5,120 nucleotides of DNA. Source: Actinomycetota bacterium. Lineage in GTDB: Bacteria > Actinomycetota > Actinomycetes > S36-B12. This document shows positions 1 through 5,091 of this stretch, piece by piece. A model generated the notes under the pieces. It was not told the origin of the DNA. It ran no database searches and saw nothing but the letters and a program-made list of their open reading frames with translations. Each line of letters starts with the position of its first letter. The first letter of the stretch is position 1. A program made the translations under genes and the position numbers. Location of the stretch: assembly GCA_016870425.1 (NCBI GenBank), contig VGBQ01000183.1, positions 1-5,120 of the forward strand, given 5' to 3'.

Positions 1-187
1 CGCCGTTGACGGTGATGAGGCAGTCGAAGCACGCCCCGATCCCGCAGAAGATGCCTCGAGGTCGATCGTCGAATCGCGTGCGCCGCCACGAGATCACTCC
101 CGCGGCGATGAGCGCCCCGGCGATGCTCTGCCCCTCAATTGCGGTCATCCGTGCGCCGTCAAGGCTGAATCCGATCTCACCCGACAT
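1..187 (-). CDS. (2Fe-2S)-binding subunit of D-hydroxyproline/D-amino-acid dehydrogenase (N-terminal part, cut by left edge)
   Basis: Only the first 62 codons are present. The protein begins MSGEIGFSLDG and carries C48-x4-C53-x2-C56 in the context RGIFCGIGACFDCLITVNG, which is the cluster-binding loop of plant-type ferredoxin domains. The fourth cysteine would lie beyond the edge. Small proteins of this type (HcnA-like, Fer2_4) form the electron-transfer subunit of heteromeric, probably membrane-associated, D-hydroxyproline or hydrogen-cyanide-synthase-like dehydrogenases, alongside an HcnC-like FAD subunit and an HcnB-like flavoprotein. Its ATG lies inside the end of the FAD-subunit gene (11-base overlap), with a GAGG ribosome-binding site 6 bases upstream at 194-197, so the two products are probably made together. 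The Fe-S domain is clear. The substrate is inferred from the neighbours. It could also be the start of a larger SoxA-like alpha subunit with an N-terminal Fe-S domain, since the 3' end is not visible. Confidence 0.85.
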   Translation of the reverse strand, partial: MSGEIGFSLDGARMTAIEGQSIAGALIAAGVISWRRTRFDDRPRGIFCGIGACFDCLITVNG

Positions 188-1331
188 ACGTCGCCTCGAA
201 TCTCTCGGGAGCAAACGGTGCGAGATCGATGGATGGCTGCACTCCAGTGAGCACCTGCGCGAGCACGTGGCCGGTCGCTGCGGCGAGGCCAACGCCCGCA
301 CCCTCGTGGCCGCAGGCGTGGAGCAGCCCGGGCACCCGCGGATCGGGGCCGATCACGGGCAGATGATCAGGGCAGTAGGGGCGGAAGCCACCGTAGGTGC
401 GCAGGAGTTGTACGTCGGCCAGGAAGGGGAAGACCTCGATTGCCTGGCGGGCGAGACGGCGTACGACTCCCCAGTCGAGGGTCTTGTCGAAGCCCACGCG
501 CTCGCGACTCGCGCCGATGAGGACGGTGCCGGCATGCGTACCTTCGATCACGGCGGAGGTCTCGAGCCCGGCGTTGTCGGATGCGACGTTGGCGACATAG
601 TCGGCGGCGTAGACCTTGTGGTGCACGACGGGCGGCAACGGCTCGGTGACCAGGATGAAGCCGCGGCGAGGAAGGATCGGCAGCTCGACTCCGGCAAGCG
701 CTGCGATCTCTCCACCCCAGGTGCCAGCAGCATTGACCACGTGCCGGGTGGAGATGACCCCCTGTGACGTACGCACGCCCGAGACCGCCCCTGAGGAGTC
801 ACGATCGATGCCGGTGACGGTGCACTCGGTCATGAGCCTGGCGCGGCCGGTCGCTCGGGCAGACTCGATCAGGTGCGCGGCCGCCATCATCGGCTGCACC
901 TGCATGTCCTGCGGATAGAAGACACCGCCGACAAGATCGCGCGAGATGCGCGGCTCGAGATCGGGCAGGTCATCTGCGGCGACCGGATCGGCGATCACGC
1001 CGCAGGAGCGCTGCTCATCGGCGAAGCGCAGCAGGTGCTCGTAGGTCTCCGAACGGGCCGCCACGACGAGTCCGCCCTTGGGGTCGAGCTCGAAGGAGTC
1101 ACCCAAGGCGCCGGCCATCTGCGCCCACAGGTCGCGACTGAGCAGTGCGAGATCAAGCTCGGGGCCAGGCTCCTTGTCCGAGACGAGGATGTTGCCCTCG
1201 CCACCGCCTGTGGTGCCGCTGGCCACCGCTCCGCGATCGACCACGATCACCGACAGCCCCGCCTCCGCGCACGCACGTGCACAGCACGCGCCGACGACGC
1301 CGGCGCCGATGATGACGACATCGGCGTTCAT
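177..1331 (-). CDS. FAD-dependent oxidoreductase, D-hydroxyproline dehydrogenase FAD (beta/HcnC-like) subunit, DAO family
   Basis: This 384-residue flavoprotein has the usual length for the DAO/DadA superfamily. The N-terminal Rossmann motif G9-A-G11-V-V-G14 follows a beta strand (DVVIIGAG) and ends at the acidic residue D32, which binds the FAD ribose. The segment at 47-69 (NILVSDKEPGPELDLALLS) is typical of HcnC-like hydroxyproline dehydrogenases. NAAGTWG (200-206), PYCPDHLPVIGP (318-329) and GHEGAGVGLAAATG (341-354) are the other family FAD and active-site motifs. It probably oxidises cis-4-hydroxy-D-proline to 1-pyrroline-4-hydroxy-2-carboxylate, passing electrons to the (2Fe-2S) subunit encoded next. 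The ATG overlaps the GntR stop by 4 bases and has a good GAGGAA site 5 bases upstream (1337-1342), which fixes the start. The family is certain. The exact substrate (D-hydroxyproline, D-proline or another D-amino acid) is inferred from the epimerase and deaminase in the operon. A soluble DadA-like oxidase is less likely given the Fe-S partner. Confidence 0.9.
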   Translation of the reverse strand: MNADVVIIGAGVVGACCARACAEAGLSVIVVDRGAVASGTTGGGEGNILVSDKEPGPELDLALLSRDLWAQMAGALGDSFELDPKGGLVVAARSETYEHLLRFADEQRSCGVIADPVAADDLPDLEPRISRDLVGGVFYPQDMQVQPMMAAAHLIESARATGRARLMTECTVTGIDRDSSGAVSGVRTSQGVISTRHVVNAAGTWGGEIAALAGVELPILPRRGFILVTEPLPPVVHHKVYAADYVANVASDNAGLETSAVIEGTHAGTVLIGASRERVGFDKTLDWGVVRRLARQAIEVFPFLADVQLLRTYGGFRPYCPDHLPVIGPDPRVPGLLHACGHEGAGVGLAAATGHVLAQVLTGVQPSIDLAPFAPERFEATYVG

Positions 1332-2011
1332 CCGCGTTCCTCGCGGTGGCTCGCCCAGATGCCACGCACATGATCGAGGTGGTGCGCCATCACCTTCTCC
1401 GCGGCACGCCTATCGCCTGCTTCGAGCGCATCGATGAGGTGTGCATGCTCAGCCGCCGAGTCGACGAGCACACCGTCGGCCGCGAGCTGCTCCAGGCCAT
1501 AGAGACGGCTCTGGTCACGCAGGCGCCCGACCATCTCAACCAGCCGAGGGTTGCCGGCTTCGGCGAGCAGGGCCAGATGGAGATCGCGATCAGACTCGAC
1601 ATAGGCCACGACATCCCCGCGGCCGGCGGCATCCTGGACTTCCGCGGCAAGCGCACGCAGGCGCGTGAGCGAGGTGGCCGAGAGCTTGCCCGCGAGGTCG
1701 CGCACGGTCGGCACCTCGAGCAGGCGACGCAGCTCGGTCACCTGATCGAGCTCCTCTTCGGTGAGCTCAACGACGCGGAATCCCTTGTTGGGCACGGGCG
1801 CCACGATGCCCTCGTTGACGAGGTCGAGCATGGCCTCGCGCACAGGAGTGGCGCTCACCCCGAACTGCTCGGCGAGCGCCGGGATGCTGTACGTCGTACC
1901 CGGTGCCATGCGACCGGAGACCAATGCGGCGCGCAGCGACTCGGCGACGCGCTCGCGCAGGGAGACGCGCTCGCCGATCTCGGGCAGCCCGGTGACGCCG
2001 CTACTGGTCAT
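1328..2011 (-). CDS. GntR-family transcriptional regulator with FCD ligand-binding domain
   Basis: The product is 227 residues, a normal FadR/FCD-subfamily length. The N-terminal winged helix-turn-helix spans about residues 14-80, with the recognition region SATPVREAMLDLVNEGIV at 53-70. The all-helical FCD domain follows (about 87-216), with likely metal ligands D141 and H145 (DRDLH), H189 (EHAHLIDAL) and H211 (MAHHLDH). Such proteins are usually repressors released by a carboxylate or amino-acid ligand. Being inside the operon suggests control of hydroxyproline genes and of its own synthesis. The reading frame stays open to an ATG at 2077, but that start would put 22 arginine-rich residues before the domain and overlap the epimerase by 70 bases. 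The ATG at 2011 forms an ATGA overlap with the epimerase stop and is preferred. No Shine-Dalgarno sequence is visible, so translation probably depends on coupling. The effector and operator are not shown by the sequence. Confidence 0.92.
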   Translation of the reverse strand: MTSSGVTGLPEIGERVSLRERVAESLRAALVSGRMAPGTTYSIPALAEQFGVSATPVREAMLDLVNEGIVAPVPNKGFRVVELTEEELDQVTELRRLLEVPTVRDLAGKLSATSLTRLRALAAEVQDAAGRGDVVAYVESDRDLHLALLAEAGNPRLVEMVGRLRDQSRLYGLEQLAADGVLVDSAAEHAHLIDALEAGDRRAAEKVMAHHLDHVRGIWASHREERG

Positions 2012-3009
2012 ACGAGGAAGCCCGCGGGGAAGGGATCGTCGTCGGCGAGGACGTATTGCGCCGTGCCGGTGATCCACGCGCGGCCCGTGATGGTGGGCAC
2101 GATGGCCGGGCGACCGGCCACCTCGGTCTCCTCCACGATGCGCCCGATGAAGTGGGTGCCGATGAAGGAATCGTTCACGAGTTCGTCACCCGGGCCCATG
2201 AGTCCGCGCGCGTGCAGCTGGGCCATGCGAGCCGAGGTGCCCGTGCCGCAGGGAGATCGGTCGAACCATCCGGGCGAGATGACCATCGCATGACGCGAGT
2301 GCTTCGCACCTGATCCGGGTGCCACGACCTGCACGTGCTTGCAGCCGCGGATGGCGAGATCCTCCGGGTGCACGGGCGAGTCCGTCTCGTTGATCGCGGC
2401 CATGAGCTGCATGCCGCGGCGCAGGATCTCCTCGCCGTTGTCGCGGGCGAACTCCACGCCGAGGGCATCGGCGTCCACGATCGCGTAGAAGTTGCCGCCG
2501 AATGCCATGTCATAGTCCACGCGACCAATGCCGGGCACGTCGACCGACAGATCGAGGCCGTAGGCGAACGATGGGACATTGCGGATCGTGACCGAGCGTG
2601 CGCCACCGTCCTGCACCGCGACTTCGGCGACGACAAGCCCGGCGGGAGTGTCGAGCCGGATGGTCGTCACGGGCTCGGTGACCTCCACGCGACCGGTCTC
2701 CACCAGCACCGTGGCCACGCCGATCGTGCCGTGACCGCACATGGGCAGGCAGCCGCTCACCTCGATGTAGACGACACCCCAGTCGGCATCGTCACGCGTC
2801 GGCGGCTGCAGGATAGCGCCGCTCATCGCGCTGTGGCCGCGTGGCTCCAACATGAGCAGACGGCGTACCTCGTCCATGTGCTCCATGAAGTGCAGTCGCT
2901 TGTCCATCATGGTGGCGCCAGGGATCTCCCCGACGCCACCCACGATGACGCGCGCGGGCATCCCCTCGGTGTGGGAGTCGACCGCGTCGAAGGTGCGCGA
3001 GGCGCGCAT
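2008..3009 (-). CDS. Proline racemase family protein, probable 4-hydroxyproline 2-epimerase
   Basis: This 333-residue cytoplasmic enzyme begins MRASRTFDAVDSHTEGMPARV. It has both catalytic cysteines of the proline racemase fold: C91 in MCGHGTIG (90-97) and C254 in DRSPCGTGTSA (250-260). Cys/Cys pairs belong to proline racemases and 4-hydroxyproline 2-epimerases, whereas trans-3-hydroxyproline dehydratases of the same family have threonine at the second position, so this is a two-base epimerase. The neighbouring dehydrogenase and DapA-like deaminase favour conversion of trans-4-hydroxy-L-proline to cis-4-hydroxy-D-proline (the role called LhpA/HypF elsewhere). The frame is open to 3387, but that extension lies entirely inside the upstream aldolase-family gene and is arginine/serine-rich shadow sequence. 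The ATG at 3009, one base after that gene's TGA, gives a family-length protein. There is no strong ribosome-binding site, so translation is probably coupled. Proline or 3-hydroxyproline epimerase activity remains possible. Confidence 0.93.
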   Translation of the reverse strand: MRASRTFDAVDSHTEGMPARVIVGGVGEIPGATMMDKRLHFMEHMDEVRRLLMLEPRGHSAMSGAILQPPTRDDADWGVVYIEVSGCLPMCGHGTIGVATVLVETGRVEVTEPVTTIRLDTPAGLVVAEVAVQDGGARSVTIRNVPSFAYGLDLSVDVPGIGRVDYDMAFGGNFYAIVDADALGVEFARDNGEEILRRGMQLMAAINETDSPVHPEDLAIRGCKHVQVVAPGSGAKHSRHAMVISPGWFDRSPCGTGTSARMAQLHARGLMGPGDELVNDSFIGTHFIGRIVEETEVAGRPAIVPTITGRAWITGTAQYVLADDDPFPAGFLV

Positions 3010-3010
3010 G

Positions 3011-3910
3011 TCAGGCCGTCGCGAGACCCGCGTCGATCGCCACCTGCGTCGCGGCGCGCACGACCGACTCCTGCTCGGCCGTGAGGGGCAGGCGCGGCGG
3101 GCGGCACGGACCGCCGTAGCGACCGACCATGTCCATCGACAGCTTGATGGCCTGCACGAACTCCGTCTTGGAGTCCCAACGCAGCAGCGGATGCAGGGTC
3201 CGGTAGAGCGGCACAGCCGTGGCGAGGTCACCGGCCATCGAGGCGTCGTAAAGCGCGCGCGAGGCAGTCGGGAAGGCATTGGTGTAGCCAGCGATCCAGC
3301 CCTTGGCGCCCGCGATCGCGAGCTCGAGCACGACGTCGTCGGAGCCGATGATGACGTCGAGGCCGGGGGCGTACTCTGCGATCTCATAGGCCCGACGCGG
3401 ATCGCCGCTGAACTCCTTCACCGCGACGATGAGGCCCTCGGCGTAGAGCTCCCCGAGCAGGCGCGGAGTGAGATCGACCTTGGTGTCGTAGGGGTTGTTG
3501 TAGGCGACGATCGGCAGACCTGCCTTGGCGACCTCGCGATAGTGCTCGACGACGATCCGGTCATCGGCGCGGTATGCGTTGGGCGGCAGCAGCATGACGG
3601 CCACCGCACCAGCCTCGCCTGCCTGCTCGGTCCAGCGCCGCGACTCCTGCGCGCCGTACGCCGCGACACCGGGCACGACGACTCCGCCCGCAGCCTTGGC
3701 CGCAGCGACCGCGGTCTCCACAACCTTGGCGCGCTCCTCGTGTGTGAGCGTCTGGTATTCCCCGAGCGACCCGTTGCACACCACACCATCACTGCCGTTG
3801 CGGACCAGCCAGTCCACGTGGTCGGCGTAGAGGGGGAAGTCGACGGCGCCGTCAGCGTCGAAGGGAAGTGCGGTCGCGGTGAGGATGCCGCGCCAGGGCG
3901 TCTCGGTCAT
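3011..3910 (-). CDS. DapA/N-acetylneuraminate lyase family protein, probable 1-pyrroline-4-hydroxy-2-carboxylate deaminase
   Basis: The product is 299 residues, the usual size for a class I aldolase TIM barrel of the dihydrodipicolinate synthase family. Key residues are visible: the GS-L-GE carboxylate-binding turn (47-51), Tyr137 in YNNP (137-140), the Schiff-base Lys165 in AVKEFSGD (163-170) and the C-terminal GGPCRPPRLPL segment (266-276). In hydroxyproline catabolism a member of this family deaminates 1-pyrroline-4-hydroxy-2-carboxylate to 2-oxoglutarate semialdehyde. The epimerase one base downstream and the FAD dehydrogenase in the same operon support that role over lysine biosynthesis. 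The start at 3910 has a GGGAG site 5 bases upstream (3916-3920). A longer frame to 3976 would run through the candidate promoter and is rejected. This is the first gene of the operon. The family is certain; the precise reaction rests on context, and other pyruvate- or keto-acid-type aldolases of the family cannot be excluded by sequence alone. Confidence 0.9.
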   Translation of the reverse strand: MTETPWRGILTATALPFDADGAVDFPLYADHVDWLVRNGSDGVVCNGSLGEYQTLTHEERAKVVETAVAAAKAAGGVVVPGVAAYGAQESRRWTEQAGEAGAVAVMLLPPNAYRADDRIVVEHYREVAKAGLPIVAYNNPYDTKVDLTPRLLGELYAEGLIVAVKEFSGDPRRAYEIAEYAPGLDVIIGSDDVVLELAIAGAKGWIAGYTNAFPTASRALYDASMAGDLATAVPLYRTLHPLLRWDSKTEFVQAIKLSMDMVGRYGGPCRPPRLPLTAEQESVVRAATQVAIDAGLATA

Positions 3911-3915
3911 GGGGT

Positions 3916-3920
3916 CTCCC
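3916..3920 (-). promoter_or_regulatory. Ribosome-binding site of the first operon gene
   Basis: GGGAG lies 5 bases before the ATG at 3910. It decides the start of the DapA-family gene over the longer reading frame beginning at 3976, which has no such signal. Confidence 0.65.
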
Positions 3921-3962
3921 AGGTGGTTGCCGTCAAAGGGACCCGATCCCGAGCCCAGTGGA

Positions 3963-3990
3963 ATATTACATATCACCAGCGCCGCGTCAA
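3963..3990 (-). promoter_or_regulatory. Candidate promoter of the hydroxyproline operon with an AT-rich operator-like core
   Basis: On the minus strand, TTGACG (3985-3990, five of six bases of the -35 consensus) is followed after 16 bases by TAATAT (3963-3968). An overlapping TGTAAT (3965-3970) matches the -10 consensus better but would leave only 14 bases of spacing. The region is an AT-rich island in otherwise GC-rich sequence. It includes the interrupted inverted repeat ATAT-GTA-ATAT (3963-3973), flanked by TGG and CCA. That layout would suit a GntR-type operator overlapping the promoter. The implied leader before the ATG at 3910 is about 50 bases. The promoter is reasonably supported; the operator role and its link to the operon's own GntR protein are inference. 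Confidence 0.5.
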
Positions 3991-3998
3991 GGGGCGGC
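3981..3998 (-). terminator. Short hairpin between the membrane-protein gene and the operon (weak terminator candidate)
   Basis: GCCGC and GCGGC form a perfect 5-base-pair stem with an 8-base loop, beginning four bases after the stop codon at 4002. There is no run of T after it, so it is a poor intrinsic terminator. It overlaps the candidate -35 box of the downstream promoter. It may only reduce read-through from the upstream gene, or may be chance in GC-rich DNA. Confidence 0.25.
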
Positions 3999-4001
3999 CT
4001 G

Positions 4002-4877
4002 TCAGGTCCTGTCCCTCAAGGTCGGGCCGAGGGCCCAGGCCGTGACCCCAAGCCAGATGAGCATCCCGACGTGGAGCACGTCATTGGCAGAGAAGTAGAC
4101 GCCCGAGGCCCACAGTGACTCGGTCACCCCGAGGGCGAAGTAGACGAGGTAGGCCACCTGCACGAGCACGAGGAGCACGAGCACCCACAGGACCCGTCGA
4201 GCGAGTGGCTCCGCCCATCGTCGTATGGCCAGTACGGCTGCGATGACGAGTGCGGGTATTGCGAAAAGGAGCAGCAGCTCGAAGGAGAGCAGGAAAGCGC
4301 TTGGGATGAGGACGCCGGCAATCGTGACGACGGCGTACACGAGGAGATTGAGTACGGCGTACACCGTGATGGCGCGGCGTGCACGTGCCGATGCCAGTGC
4401 ATACGCGACGGCAATGACCATCGCGCTCATGCTCGCGACCTGCAGCAGACTGTAGGCGATTTCATAGCCGTTGGTGAGAGCGCACAAGTCGCGTCCGGCG
4501 CACTTGAGTTCGTAGCTGAAGGCCTGGTAGCTGATGCCGGCCGATCCCGCGGCCAGCCCGCCGAGGACTAGGGATGCGCCGAACCATGCGCGGGAGCGCT
4601 GCCCTCGACGGGACAGCAGGAAGTAGGCGCCCACGCCGAGCCAGAGCAGGGCGAGAGCGAAGACCAGGGCGCTGCTCCAGGGCTCGGCGAGCGTCACCCC
4701 GCCCGCCTCCACGCAGGGACGCTGGGCGCACCACTCGGCAGGCGTGGTGGGCGGCTGGTAGACGAGTTCGTCGACGCGCCCGCACCCGGCGAGCACAAGG
4801 GCGATGACCGCGAGACCTGTGACCCGTGCTTTCCGCAGAAACACTCGTTGCGTGGTCGCGGCCGCGGTAGGTGTCAT
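4002..4877 (-). CDS. Seven-helix integral membrane protein with lipobox-like N-terminus, function unknown
   Basis: I do not recognise this gene with confidence. From the ATG at 4877 it encodes 291 residues. A basic stretch (RVFLRKAR, 11-18), a hydrophobic run and L29-A-G-C32 look like a lipoprotein signal. Seven hydrophobic segments follow at about 68-88, 99-117, 139-162, 170-190, 194-217, 227-250 and 266-284. Arginine-rich loops at 90-97, 163-169 and 219-228, and the C-terminal RDR, obey the positive-inside rule for an outside N-terminus and inside C-terminus. Cys50/Cys55 and Cys126/Cys132 would face outside and could form disulfides. SYQAFSYELKCAGR (116-129) and ND-x2-H (N265, D266, H269) look like conserved family positions. 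The frame is open to 5012, but an earlier start would place hydrophilic residues before the signal and read through the repeats. The gene shares strand and proximity (91 bases) with the hydroxyproline operon, but the operon's own promoter between them argues against co-transcription. A transport or sensing role is possible but unsupported. Confidence 0.75.
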   Translation of the reverse strand: MTPTAAATTQRVFLRKARVTGLAVIALVLAGCGRVDELVYQPPTTPAEWCAQRPCVEAGGVTLAEPWSSALVFALALLWLGVGAYFLLSRRGQRSRAWFGASLVLGGLAAGSAGISYQAFSYELKCAGRDLCALTNGYEIAYSLLQVASMSAMVIAVAYALASARARRAITVYAVLNLLVYAVVTIAGVLIPSAFLLSFELLLLFAIPALVIAAVLAIRRWAEPLARRVLWVLVLLVLVQVAYLVYFALGVTESLWASGVYFSANDVLHVGMLIWLGVTAWALGPTLRDRT

Positions 4878-4883
4878 GGGCGG

Positions 4884-4889
4884 AGCGTA
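4884..4889 (-). promoter_or_regulatory. Candidate -10 box for leaderless transcription of the membrane-protein gene
   Basis: TACGCT (a TAnnnT -10 element) ends six bases before the ATG at 4877, so transcription would begin at or next to the start codon. No Shine-Dalgarno sequence precedes that ATG. Leaderless genes of this layout are common in actinobacteria. A CTGACA at 4911-4916 resembles a -35 box but is 21 bases away, longer than usual. Confidence 0.4.
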
Positions 4890-4963
4890 GGGGCTGCGAT
4901 GCCCCCGAAGTGTCAGACCGTGCACGTAGGTTGACTTCGTGAGCTTCCCGGACGGCACCGTCA

Positions 4964-5001
4964 TCCACAAGTGCGGTGCAATCACGCTGGCAACCTTGCC
5001 A
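4964..5001. repeat. Direct repeat, copy 1 (38 bases) with internal palindrome
   Basis: This copy matches 5008-5045 at 37 of 38 positions; the only difference is A at 4970 versus G at 5014, and 4971-5001 is an exact 31-base match. It ends in TGGCAA-CC-TTGCCA (4988-5001), a 6-base-pair inverted repeat with a 2-base centre. It lies in the non-coding gap upstream of the membrane-protein gene. The repetition is certain. A protein-binding role is inferred from the symmetry and intergenic position. Confidence 0.9.
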
Positions 5002-5007
5002 CCGCTG

Positions 5008-5045
5008 TCCACAGGTGCGGTGCAATCACGCTGGCAACCTTGCCA
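5008..5045. repeat. Direct repeat, copy 2 (38 bases) with internal palindrome
   Basis: Second copy, starting 44 bases after the first with a 6-base spacer between them. The palindrome TGGCAA-CC-TTGCCA is at 5032-5045. No third copy is visible on either side within the window. The 44-base period is about four helical turns, so paired proteins would sit on roughly the same face of the DNA. The copy ends 46 bases before the plus-strand ATG at 5092. Confidence 0.9.
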
Positions 5046-5091
5046 TCGTCACCCGGATCATCGCCGACGCGGATAGCGCCTACCTAGCCTG

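Noticed and set aside
6..767. A 253-residue open frame on the plus strand
   Set aside because: It is antisense to the FAD and Fe-S subunit genes, with no recognisable motif.
1346..2293. A 315-residue open frame on the plus strand
   Set aside because: It is antisense to the GntR and epimerase genes, which both have intact family motifs. The product shows no motif and no ribosome-binding site is evident.
3010..3387. Extension of the epimerase to an upstream ATG (459 residues in total)
   Set aside because: The extra 126 residues are the out-of-frame reading of the DapA-family gene and are Arg/Ser-rich; proline racemase family enzymes are about 330 residues long.
3938..3950. GGGA/TCCC hairpin followed by TTT in the operon leader (possible attenuator)
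   Set aside because: The stem is only four base pairs with a 5-base loop and a T run of three. There is no leader peptide or alternative fold, so it is not distinguishable from chance.
2852..4045. A 397-residue open frame on the plus strand
   Set aside because: It lies antisense to the epimerase and DapA-family genes, runs across the operon promoter, has no recognisable domain and low-complexity composition. It is a shadow frame of GC-rich coding DNA.
4878..5012. Extension of the membrane protein to the ATG at 5012
   Set aside because: It would read through both a candidate -10 box and part of the repeats, and would bury the signal-like sequence 45 residues inside the protein.
4964..5045. 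CRISPR array or plasmid iterons
   Set aside because: There are only two copies with a 6-base spacer, no nearby cas or rep gene and a chromosome-like gene context. The spacing is far too short for CRISPR spacers.
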